Assembly: GCF_003696315.1 (NCBI RefSeq)
Contig: NZ_RFFN01000003.1
Location: 682,001-746,000, forward strand
Origin: Pseudomonas songnenensis
GTDB lineage: Bacteria > Pseudomonadota > Gammaproteobacteria > Pseudomonadales > Pseudomonadaceae
Direction of reading: 5' to 3'
Length of the DNA stretch: 64,000 nt
A program made the position numbers and the translations under genes. Shown piece after piece: positions 52,927-61,339 of this stretch; positions within the stretch are counted from its first letter, which is position 1, and every line of letters starts with the position of its first letter. Below the pieces are notes generated by a model, which searched no databases, had not been told where the DNA came from, and saw only the letters and a list, made by a program, of their open reading frames with translations.

Positions 52927-55150
52927 GAATTTTGGATCCTTCTTCTTCGATTTCTTCGCCCCCTAGGGCGAGCTCAGAGGGCACATAAGCCATAGCCCCC
53001 GCCGCACGAGCCTCCGCCGCACGGTGTGACCAAACTGTAGACTGGTTTCCTGTACGTTTTGCCATTGAAGCCAAAGCACTATCTCGGGTAATTGTGGACT
53101 TTACCTCACCAGGCAATACCACCTGGCCCCGATCCAAAAGCGGGAAGTCTTGGAGCATCAACTCCATGTCCTTTAAATCGAGCCCATAGGCCACGGCCAC
53201 TTCCGCATCAATCTCTCCACGCAGCTGCGCCATACGCTCGTAGGTTTCACGAGTAGCCCCCGCACTGTCGAGTGTGCGCAATTCGCGTGCAGCACTCACC
53301 AGCCTCTTCCATGGCAAGCCATCTTTGGCGAGCTTTGGCATGGGCACGCTTTGCAACAGGAAGTAATTCACCGTCGTAGTGAGCACGCGCCGAAGCATCC
53401 AGTCAAAGGTAAAACTGTTGGCGATGGACACCCACACCAATAACCGCTCTTCCGATGGGTCATCAGGGAAAAGGATCGTGGGCACCTTATTGCCACAGAT
53501 CACCCCAGCAGGAATTAACGAGGCCATGAGCGAGCGCTCATTGGTTTGACCTGCAATGTCGCAAAAACCCACACGCAGCACGTCCGCGCGGTGCTGATTA
53601 GCACGGGGCATGTCGGAGGGGCGAATCCAAAACTGGGGGGCAAGGCGTGAGCCTCCGATGGCATAGGCCTCCCACAACGCACTGCGACCAGTGCCAGACA
53701 CGTACCCTTTTACACCAAAGCGATGAGCCTGCACCATTCGACCTTCCACCAGTGGCAAAGCGCCGGGCGTGGCACGCCCTAGGAACTTAGAACGCTCCTT
53801 GGTCATATCAACTTCACGGCAAAACTTCGGGGTCCAGCCATAACCAGGCTCTTCCCACGAGACACCAGCTTCTCCGATCTTCGAGAAGAGCTTCCACTCA
53901 GACAAGCTACGAACCTCGGGCAGGCTCAAATCGTCTCGAATACCCCCAAGTGCTGCACGCCCAATGGTGGCAGTTCCCGTAATCTCCAAGCCCGTAGGGG
54001 TGCCCCGCTCATGCATAAGGGTGATGGGTTCACTCTTGCTCTTTTCGGAACCAGCCTTCGTGAGAGCCACAGCCAGGAACTTAAAGCGTGTGTCGATGGC
54101 AAAGAACCGTGCACGGTTATCGATGATCGACATGGACACGCTTTGGCTCGCATCAAAAATTTTCTGCCGCATGGCGCGGGTACCTTGCGAACGGATGAGC
54201 CCACCAGGCACTAGTGCAGCTACCACACCCTGCTCTTTGCAGAGATCAAAGAAGAGGTCAGTGAAAGCGATGTAGAGGTCTGGCTCTCCATTGCCCAAAT
54301 CGGGATAGCGCGCCAACAAGCGACGAGAGTAGTTCGCTACCTCATTGCGCTGCTGGGCAAATCGCTCTTCATCAAGCCCATGAATTTGGGCCCCGTAGTG
54401 GCGCTGGGTGCCTGAGGACTTCAAGAACTCGTGCCGTGAGAGCTTGACCTTTTCCCATGGTGGGTTGCCGATCACCGCATCAAAACCCTCAGGAGCCATA
54501 GCAGTCCAGACCTTGCGATCTGACATCAAGCTATCGCCACAGTACCAACGTGCACGCATAGCTTTAAGAGCCGATACATCATCAGTGAACGAAGCAAGTG
54601 CAAGCAGTGCCGCACGCAAAGAGTTGCCCGAAAGATCCGCTGCACACACACCGTGAGCCAACCAATGCGCCGTCTTGGCTCGATCCATCCCACACACTGC
54701 GTGGGTCAACGCTGTCAGCAAAATTCCTGCGCCGCAGGCAGGATCAATCACCTTGCTCCTGTACGTAAGCTTGGGAGCGGCGAGCTTCGCCAACCGTGTA
54801 GCTAGGCGAAAGTCCGTATGGTAGGCACCTGTGCTTTTTCGATCCTGCTCATGCAAGGCCTCTCGCGCCAGAGCACTCAGTGCCAAAGCCGGATGAATCG
54901 GTGAGTGCTCAATGGCACTTGCCACAGGTGCCGCAAGTTCCAAGAGCTCTGATGCTTGGCTCTTGCTTCTGACCCTAAAAGTCTCGTGAAACTCCGCCAG
55001 GTCAAACCCACCAAAACGCGCTGACACTGCCTCCAAAATTTGAAGCCGAAGCTCAAAGCTGGCGTGACCATGACCTCTACCAACAGCATTTGTGAGAGCT
55101 GCTTCTGCTGAGGCCAGATACTCTGCTTCAACGGGGCGAGGTGCGCTCAT
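52919..55150 (-). CDS. Large N6-adenine DNA methyltransferase (Eco57I/TaqI type)
   Basis: The 743-residue methyltransferase has motif I VIDPACGAGILLTAL (SAM binding) and catalytic motif IV NPPW (FDAVIGNPPWEKVKL). Residues about 1-120 are helical, 120-420 form the methylase core, and about 450-720 look like a target-recognition and helical region (RMVQAHRFGVKGYVSGTG; QSVPMPKL), as in type IIG/PglX-like enzymes. No nuclease motif is visible, so it is probably a pure methylase. It overlaps the D12 methylase by ATGA and the 198-aa gene by 8 bp. It should protect host DNA or make the mark recognised by the system. Confidence 0.87.
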   Translation of the reverse strand: MSAPRPVEAEYLASAEAALTNAVGRGHGHASFELRLQILEAVSARFGGFDLAEFHETFRVRSKSQASELLELAAPVASAIEHSPIHPALALSALAREALHEQDRKSTGAYHTDFRLATRLAKLAAPKLTYRSKVIDPACGAGILLTALTHAVCGMDRAKTAHWLAHGVCAADLSGNSLRAALLALASFTDDVSALKAMRARWYCGDSLMSDRKVWTAMAPEGFDAVIGNPPWEKVKLSRHEFLKSSGTQRHYGAQIHGLDEERFAQQRNEVANYSRRLLARYPDLGNGEPDLYIAFTDLFFDLCKEQGVVAALVPGGLIRSQGTRAMRQKIFDASQSVSMSIIDNRARFFAIDTRFKFLAVALTKAGSEKSKSEPITLMHERGTPTGLEITGTATIGRAALGGIRDDLSLPEVRSLSEWKLFSKIGEAGVSWEEPGYGWTPKFCREVDMTKERSKFLGRATPGALPLVEGRMVQAHRFGVKGYVSGTGRSALWEAYAIGGSRLAPQFWIRPSDMPRANQHRADVLRVGFCDIAGQTNERSLMASLIPAGVICGNKVPTILFPDDPSEERLLVWVSIANSFTFDWMLRRVLTTTVNYFLLQSVPMPKLAKDGLPWKRLVSAARELRTLDSAGATRETYERMAQLRGEIDAEVAVAYGLDLKDMELMLQDFPLLDRGQVVLPGEVKSTITRDSALASMAKRTGNQSTVWSHRAAEARAAGAMAYVPSELALGGEEIEEEGSKIHG

Positions 55151-56241
55151 GCATAGCTCTCCACGAGGATGGGCTTAATGGTTTTAACAGCCTTGGACTG
55201 CGCTTTGGGCAGCTGTACCGTAGGCCGCTCCACCACCACCAAAAATTCGCTCACGTCAGAAGCAGTGCTACTAGCCACCTTATTGGGACGGTAGCGGCCA
55301 ATGGCTCCCAGGGGATGCATTGTGGACGTGCCGATCTTCGAGAGCTCAGACCTAATGTCTTGCATACAGATGTGCCCTTCACTGCTGTAAGAGAGCAACA
55401 CCTTTTGAGCCTTCAAGCCATGCACCAAGCGTGAGAGCGTTTGCAGAGCACGGGTCTTGTAGCAAAAATCTGAAGCCAAGTTTTTCCAAGGACGAAGCCC
55501 TGCAACCCCCTCCACCTCGGGCTCATCACCCAGAGCTACCGTTTCAAGGATGTGGTAATAGCTTGCGTACTGACGCTTTGTGTATGGGGGGTCCAAATAA
55601 ACTAAGTCATGCGCCGCATTGGGCACGTCGAACACATCACCCACAGTGGCCTCAACATGCACGCCTCTCTTTTTGAGATTACGGCAGCGCATAGCGATTA
55701 TGTCTTGCGATTGGCTTGTCCACTTGGAGAGGAAGCAGCCAAAAGTGCCAGCGATATTGGCCACCCTATTTAAAGCACCAAATAGGTCTGCGATGAGCAG
55801 GCGCTCTTCTACCTCATCAATAGCGCCAGCCCCCACCCAATCGGCGATTAGCGCCCGCATAGCATCGATTCGTGCTGCATTTTCTTGCGTGAAGTAGCGT
55901 CGCTCAAGGCCACAGGTATCCACCGATGCGGGGCTGTACTCGCGCCACATAAAGCCATGCTTGGGCTTGGCAGCATTGAGTTTGGCGATGGCCTTGGTGT
56001 AACCACCTAGCTTCTTAAAAGCCGCTTGATCAGCACTGATTAACCGTGCCCCTGCAGAAATCACCGCAGAGTGCAAACTGTCGTTGATACGCACGTCCCA
56101 TCCCAGATCAGCAGCGGCTTCAGCCACCACCCCCGTGCCACAGAAAGCGTCCACAAAGAAGGCACCCTGTTTAGGGTGCCCGATATAGGTCGTTATCTGA
56201 TCAATCAGCCTGGACTTCGAACCAATGTAGCGGAAGGTCAT
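55147..56241 (-). CDS. D12-class N6-adenine DNA methyltransferase
   Basis: The 364-residue enzyme starts with the D12 family signature FRYIGSKSRLIDQI, followed by the SAM motif FVDAFCGTGVVAEAA and the catalytic DPPY (LVYLDPPYTKRQYASYY). A variable region between them (about 100-210) is the likely recognition domain. The order of motifs fits the alpha group (Dam/FokI-M-like). With the larger methylase downstream, the operon carries two adenine methylases, perhaps one for each strand of an asymmetric site. Its start overlaps the stop of the small upstream gene. Confidence 0.88.
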   Translation of the reverse strand: MTFRYIGSKSRLIDQITTYIGHPKQGAFFVDAFCGTGVVAEAAADLGWDVRINDSLHSAVISAGARLISADQAAFKKLGGYTKAIAKLNAAKPKHGFMWREYSPASVDTCGLERRYFTQENAARIDAMRALIADWVGAGAIDEVEERLLIADLFGALNRVANIAGTFGCFLSKWTSQSQDIIAMRCRNLKKRGVHVEATVGDVFDVPNAAHDLVYLDPPYTKRQYASYYHILETVALGDEPEVEGVAGLRPWKNLASDFCYKTRALQTLSRLVHGLKAQKVLLSYSSEGHICMQDIRSELSKIGTSTMHPLGAIGRYRPNKVASSTASDVSEFLVVVERPTVQLPKAQSKAVKTIKPILVESYA

Positions 56242-56474
56242 GCTGCTGCTCCCACGTGCGCTTTACGGTCTGCACGCGCCCGTTTGGGAGCAGGAGGATG
56301 AGTTTTTTTGTCCGGAGAGGCGATGCCATTGCGGTCGCAGTAGTCACACAGCAGCACTTCTAGCATGTTGACCATACTGCGTTGTTCGTGGTCTGCAGCC
56401 TCCTTCAAGACCTTCTTGAAGGTCGGAGAGACTCGCAGGTTGAGGGTTTCGCTCTTGGTGTCGGTGAATCTCAT
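56238..56474 (-). CDS. Small ribbon-helix-helix-like protein, first gene of the cargo operon
   Basis: The 78-residue protein has a short strand (SETLNLRVSP) and two helices (TFKKVLKEAADHEQRSMVNMLEVLLCDYCDRNG), the layout of MetJ/Arc ribbon-helix-helix DNA-binding proteins, then a basic Lys/Arg/Pro tail. It probably represses its own operon or helps DNA binding. Its native RBS is weak, while a strong GAGGAGG upstream drives a separate short frame (MLDVCTLTQLH, ATG at 56529) overlapping its start, so a leader peptide or translational coupling is possible. Confidence 0.65.
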   Translation of the reverse strand: MRFTDTKSETLNLRVSPTFKKVLKEAADHEQRSMVNMLEVLLCDYCDRNGIASPDKKTHPPAPKRARADRKAHVGAAA

Positions 56475-56529
56475 GGGTGGTGCCCCGCAAATGTCTGTGC
56501 AGTTGCGTTAGTGTACATACATCCAGCAT

Positions 56530-56618
56530 TTTTTCCTCCTCAGAGATTCAAAAAATGCTAAAATCCTCGAAGACTGCAAATCTTTGAGCATCATGACTGA
56601 TCAATTTCACTAACTCTT
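56530..56618 (-). promoter_or_regulatory. Promoter region of the cargo operon
   Basis: This A+T-rich interval between the tnsE stop and the cargo operon contains GATTTTAGCATTTTTTGAATC on the minus strand and a strong GAGGAGG (ends 6 bp before an ATG at 56529). It is the only space in which the minus-strand cargo operon could have its own promoter; exact -35 and -10 boxes could not be set. Confidence 0.4.
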
Positions 56619-58232
56619 TTAGATCAGCGCAGCGCGTATCCGCTGTTTCCAATCAGCCGATCTGTTCTGATTAACGCCAGATGGATCATCCTTGGGGTGG
56701 TGTACCGACTGCAAAGGCTCACAGTACTTCGCCATTGTGCTAGGCCAACGCAATGAGCCTTTCACTATCCCTCTCAAGATCCTGTCTATACATTGTCTGG
56801 CGTCTTCAATGCTCACTTTGATGCCCATGATCCGCGTCGACATGCGCTTCCGGTTGCCTGAGGTTTCTATTTCCAGTAAGTAGCGCTCACTATGGTTTTC
56901 CAGCCTGAACCTCGCTAGCAGATAGCAACGTGGTGTCTCGTCATCAATCATGTGGTATCTGCATCGTGGAACCTGCGGCAGCGGTGCCACTTCCAGAGAT
57001 AGCAACTCAATGTCTGATTCTTGAATTATCTGATTGATGAGCTCGCTGAGCTGAGAGAATCGTTCGGGGAACCGTTGCTGGATTTCTCTATCTCCCAATA
57101 ATTGGAACTCTCCCGGCGCTATACTGCCGCTACTTACGGGATCAGCTACGCCGAAAACCGTGCTCTCTCCGCCCAATGGGTGTTCGTCGTCGACTCTCTT
57201 CCCATGAGTGCCGGCGCGCTCACCGTTGTAGGCGATCTTATTGATCAACTGACCATCAAAGTTAATCCCCTCAACGGGGAGATGAATCAACCTCGGTTCC
57301 TTGGCGGCAGTCGGCTCTTCGTCAGCATCCACCTCCACCTCTCCAGTTCCCGATGGAACCGGTACACAGCCTGTGTTCTCTCCTCTGACGGATAACTTGA
57401 GAGCAGGGTGGTGGAAAAAAACATCGCCACGATGGGTAAAACGGAGCCCCTGAAGCTTTTCGATCTCCCAGACCAGCAATTCGTTGCTTTCCGGATCAAA
57501 GGGACCTCGCACATCCATGCTGGTACCAGCAAGAGAAGGGGGTGCCTGAAAATCAAACTGCCACCTGGCATACGCCGAACCTTGTGGTACCCGCTCCTGC
57601 CCTTGGTTGAGGCTTTGCCATATTGATTCGAAGGATCGCTTCACATCCTGATTAAGCAGCAGCCAACTGAAATGGTCTCGGTATCCCTTGATTTTGAGAA
57701 GCTGGCTTGGCGCACCTGTCTTCGGGGGCGTATGGATATGAACAACATCGTCCTCTCTATAGAGCGTGAAGACCATGTCCAAACCATTCGGTGCGAACGC
57801 TGCACGCACGATGAAGGCAGCGTGGAAGAACATTTTTCGCGCCAACTCGAATTTCGGCAGCCAGACGGTCAGACCATCGACCTCGAACACAAAGCATCGC
57901 TGTCCTGATATCTCAGGATTTGCAGCAAGCTTTCTGGCAAGACGTGGGCACTCACCCAACCGCCGTTCCCGCCAGGTTTCTATTGCAGGAAGCACCACCG
58001 TCTTCTTGAAACCACTGGAACGGTAAGGAGCCCCTTCGTCTCCAAGAAACTCGCGACCAACAGCCAAGACACACGACATCTCCTTTGCGAACCGCTGCAG
58101 CTGCAACTGACCTTTACGTTCAAAGAGAGCAGCCAAACGCCACTCGGCTGACGGAGTCGGGGCCCTGAAAAAATTTCCAACGGCCAGCAATTTGGATCCG
58201 TTCGGGATTTGACGAAATACAGTCCTATTCAA
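56619..58232 (-). CDS. tnsE: Tn7-type transposition protein TnsE
   Basis: The 537-residue protein is the same length as Tn7 TnsE (538). It shares features I recall from it: LPKFELARKMFFHAAFIVRAA, an acidic middle, and a C-terminal segment IVKGSLRWPSTMAKYCEPL followed by HHPKDDPSG. TnsE directs insertion into replicating, often conjugative, DNA by binding the sliding clamp. The C-terminal half contains the DNA-binding region in Tn7. Its start overlaps the tnsD stop by 8 bp. Recognition is by resemblance, since TnsE diverges fast. Confidence 0.85.
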   Translation of the reverse strand: MNRTVFRQIPNGSKLLAVGNFFRAPTPSAEWRLAALFERKGQLQLQRFAKEMSCVLAVGREFLGDEGAPYRSSGFKKTVVLPAIETWRERRLGECPRLARKLAANPEISGQRCFVFEVDGLTVWLPKFELARKMFFHAAFIVRAAFAPNGLDMVFTLYREDDVVHIHTPPKTGAPSQLLKIKGYRDHFSWLLLNQDVKRSFESIWQSLNQGQERVPQGSAYARWQFDFQAPPSLAGTSMDVRGPFDPESNELLVWEIEKLQGLRFTHRGDVFFHHPALKLSVRGENTGCVPVPSGTGEVEVDADEEPTAAKEPRLIHLPVEGINFDGQLINKIAYNGERAGTHGKRVDDEHPLGGESTVFGVADPVSSGSIAPGEFQLLGDREIQQRFPERFSQLSELINQIIQESDIELLSLEVAPLPQVPRCRYHMIDDETPRCYLLARFRLENHSERYLLEIETSGNRKRMSTRIMGIKVSIEDARQCIDRILRGIVKGSLRWPSTMAKYCEPLQSVHHPKDDPSGVNQNRSADWKQRIRAALI

Positions 58233-59727
58233 TCCATCTTCCTATCAATCGAATGAACGCAGTGGTCAGCGGTACCATCCTGCTTTTTTCCAATCCACAA
58301 CGCTTTTCCAGCTCCCAGCGCCTGGACGTTATGCCCATCTGTACATCCTCCAGCATCACTGCAGTCAGGCGACGGATCTGATACTCGCCGACAGACTCTG
58401 CATAGCGATCCAGGAAGGTGCGGCACATAGGCAGTCGATCGAGATGGTGCTCAACTGATGCCCGATGGGGTAGCTGCTGTAGGAACCAGTTGCGGCTCCT
58501 GCGCGGAAGGCCCAGGTCTTCTTCGCTACCTCTGCCAATCCGTATCAGCCGGCGCACCAACCTTCTGTCGCGCGCTCCCCATTCGATGTGGCTGTTGTTG
58601 CCCTGTCGGTGCTGCCTGACCCGGTTCGCAGCCATCAACCAGTGTCGGTCATGACGATAAAGCCAGGCGTAACATGCCCCTGCTCCATCTTGCCTGGCTG
58701 CTTTGACTCCACCGTGATAAGCCAGTGCTTGCAGCCAAATGGTTCGGTATTGCTGCTTATGCTCAAACTCAGCAGGGAGCATCTGGACTGACCGGTCGGA
58801 GGCAAGGTCGATCTGGTGAGTATTCGCGTCACTGATCATCGAGCCAGCATGCTGACCAGGACGCAGGCTGGTCCAGACAATCAGATGCTGCAGAGCACTG
58901 AATCCCTTGCGATGCTTCCTGAACATCGCAAACAGCCAAGGTGGGCACTCTCCGGATGTCAGCAGACCGTTAGCAGCAAGCCAATCCCTGCGATTGGATG
59001 CCAAGATCTTCTCCCAAATGATTTCAGCCCTGACCTGTCGGCCGCGCCTGGCGCCACACTCTGTAGCCAGGTACCGGTACAGGTTGGTCCAGCGTCCGTA
59101 GCCAGGCGATTGCACCTCTTCGAGCGCCAGCAACTGCATAGCAGCCTTGGCGAGCCTGATAGCGTCTTCGCCCACGAGACTCACGCGAAGGTCACGAGGC
59201 AGAAACAGTGGAGAAGCTGGATGAAACTCATGCCGCTGCGCTCGACGGAATGGGATAGGCGAATTCAGGAGCTGACAGCCATGCTCGGAACAGGCATCTA
59301 TCCCTTGGATCTGCCAGCTACGCCGCCAGTAGGGTTCACCGTAACGCACAGCCATATCTTCAAAGCAGATCGGGCAGTAACGCAGCCAATCGGGCCACTT
59401 GACCAAGGCCGTCGAGGCCCCAGACAGACCAATTGTCGGCCGGTCGGGAGCTAGCATGGCCTGAAAAAGATCGGTACGGCGCTCCGGCGGAATGAAAGGG
59501 GCATAGAGCGGGAACAGCGTGTGATTCAGGATCATGCCTTCCGCATCCATGCCGGTGTTGTTAGCCAACGCAGCCAGGTGTGTGGGCAGATCGGTGATCG
59601 CGGCAACCTTGCTGTCACCGAAAAGCATGTGCAGCAAAGTCTTGTGGTTACCCATCCCCAGATGTACCCGACACCGGGCAATACCGCTGTAGAGCAGTTC
59701 GTCCGGGTAGAGCCTGGGGAAGTACAT
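58225..59727 (-). CDS. tnsD: Transposon target-site protein TnsD (TniQ family)
   Basis: The 500-residue protein begins YFPRLYPDELLYSGIARCRVHLG, the TniQ signature, and has the zinc finger C118, C121, C146, H149 (CPIC...CSEH), almost at the Tn7 TnsD positions. The C-terminal half should bind the attachment site and recruit TnsC. In Tn7 the site is the end of glmS; whether this TnsD has that target cannot be read directly. It lies 1 bp after tnsC. Confidence 0.92.
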   Translation of the reverse strand: MYFPRLYPDELLYSGIARCRVHLGMGNHKTLLHMLFGDSKVAAITDLPTHLAALANNTGMDAEGMILNHTLFPLYAPFIPPERRTDLFQAMLAPDRPTIGLSGASTALVKWPDWLRYCPICFEDMAVRYGEPYWRRSWQIQGIDACSEHGCQLLNSPIPFRRAQRHEFHPASPLFLPRDLRVSLVGEDAIRLAKAAMQLLALEEVQSPGYGRWTNLYRYLATECGARRGRQVRAEIIWEKILASNRRDWLAANGLLTSGECPPWLFAMFRKHRKGFSALQHLIVWTSLRPGQHAGSMISDANTHQIDLASDRSVQMLPAEFEHKQQYRTIWLQALAYHGGVKAARQDGAGACYAWLYRHDRHWLMAANRVRQHRQGNNSHIEWGARDRRLVRRLIRIGRGSEEDLGLPRRSRNWFLQQLPHRASVEHHLDRLPMCRTFLDRYAESVGEYQIRRLTAVMLEDVQMGITSRRWELEKRCGLEKSRMVPLTTAFIRLIGRWIE

Positions 59728-59728
59728 G

Positions 59729-61339
59729 TCAGCCTGCCTTCAGCAGAGGTCGCAGATCGAAGATCAGGCCAGCCTGCTTGAATCTGTCATAGGCCTCGCT
59801 TTCAGGCCCATCGGCATAACGCCGACGCAGATCCTCCTCGGATAGATACCCCCACTGCGTACGCTTAACCCTGGAAATTCCAGACCTCTTGGGAACGTCC
59901 TGCGCGAGGTAGGCCGTGGCCTTGTGAATAAGGGCCGCCAGTGGGATGTCCGGATTCTCCGTCAACAATTCATCGGCCATAGGAATGGCGATATCCCTCG
60001 GAATTTCCATATCTTCGAGCAGAGTGGCCAGCCGCTTCGCCTTGTCATCAGCCGGAGGGGCCGGCGGCTTCGATTGAGCGACGTTATCCAGTGATCGCGT
60101 CAGGGTCAGCAACCGCCCCTCGATCTCTGGCATCAGCAGGTCGTCATACTTGGCAATCAGTTCGGGCCTACCGCTCCGCAAGGCCGCCAGCATTGGATGG
60201 ACCGGTTTGAACTCATCCTCGAAAACTCTGCGCAACAATAGCGGCTTGATGCACTCGGCACCTGTCACTATCGCCCGGATCTGCGCAAGCGCGAATAGCT
60301 TGATGACGATGTCCATGACCCCTTGGGTTAGGTCGTACATGGTCGCCTCCAGTTCGTCATCCAGCGTCGCCGCATTGCGCAGCCACTGGTACTTCCAGAG
60401 CCGCTTCAACAGACGCCTCCAGTGCTCATCCCGAGGCAACCTATCCCAGCGGATGCTACCCAGCCCGGAGACCCGCCGAGCAGCCCGGAAAGTACGCTGG
60501 AAGAACTTGCTGGCCCGGTGGGTGCCGACCTGAATGATCGGAACACCTATGGTGTTCACCAGCGACACAAAGAAATTGTGCATTTTCTCGGCACCACCGG
60601 AGCGTGCCTCATTGAGGTTCTGAACCTCGTCGATAATCAGCACTCCGAGCGCGTGCAGATTGGCCACCTGGCACATGGATGCCAGCAGACGTTTGGTACC
60701 CAGCTTCTTGCGTCCGTGACTCCGGCTGTAGCGGGTACCCAGAATCTTGTCTACTTCGTTGAAGAAGCTCAGACACAGCTCATCCAGGTCACCGTCAATG
60801 GGACAGTCGACCTTCAGGTAGACCAGTTGAGTGATGTTGTATTCAGGGTGATGGAGAGCTTGGGGATACATACCCAGGATCCGCTCCAGCGTGCGCGTCT
60901 TGCCGCAACCGGAACAACCGAACAGCGACAGGCTGTTGGCCGTAGAAGAGACACTCTGGTACACCGCCGCATCCAGATCCTCCTCCTCGACACGACGATA
61001 GCCATTCTGCAGATGCGCATACCAGGCACCGCTAGCCGGATTCCGACCGATGTACCCCTGACGGATCATCAGGCTGATCTTGCTTTCCAGCTCCAAGTGA
61101 TGGCTCAGCGGCTGGAAGAAACCATGCAACAGGCGGGCAATCGCATGAGCCCTGAGCCGACCATCCAGATGCGCCTCCTGCGGCTCAAAACCGGGAAGCT
61201 GCTGCAATAGACCGACCACCTCCTGCAAATCAGGAATCGGAGGCAATGCGCTGATGAGCGGATTGTCCTGATACTCGGGAAGCTGCTGCTCTTGGTAACG
61301 CGCCAGGGGAATAACTCCGCGCGGGAATCCTTCAGTCAT
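59729..61339 (-). CDS. tnsC: Transposition AAA+ regulator TnsC
   Basis: The 536-residue protein has Walker A GCSGCGKT (141-148), Walker B LIIDE (234-238) followed by VQNL, and an arginine-rich sensor region. Length matches Tn7 TnsC (555). It links the target selectors TnsD/TnsE with the transposase and conveys target immunity. Start overlaps the tnsB stop by 8 bp. Confidence 0.94.
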   Translation of the reverse strand: MTEGFPRGVIPLARYQEQQLPEYQDNPLISALPPIPDLQEVVGLLQQLPGFEPQEAHLDGRLRAHAIARLLHGFFQPLSHHLELESKISLMIRQGYIGRNPASGAWYAHLQNGYRRVEEEDLDAAVYQSVSSTANSLSLFGCSGCGKTRTLERILGMYPQALHHPEYNITQLVYLKVDCPIDGDLDELCLSFFNEVDKILGTRYSRSHGRKKLGTKRLLASMCQVANLHALGVLIIDEVQNLNEARSGGAEKMHNFFVSLVNTIGVPIIQVGTHRASKFFQRTFRAARRVSGLGSIRWDRLPRDEHWRRLLKRLWKYQWLRNAATLDDELEATMYDLTQGVMDIVIKLFALAQIRAIVTGAECIKPLLLRRVFEDEFKPVHPMLAALRSGRPELIAKYDDLLMPEIEGRLLTLTRSLDNVAQSKPPAPPADDKAKRLATLLEDMEIPRDIAIPMADELLTENPDIPLAALIHKATAYLAQDVPKRSGISRVKRTQWGYLSEEDLRRRYADGPESEAYDRFKQAGLIFDLRPLLKAG

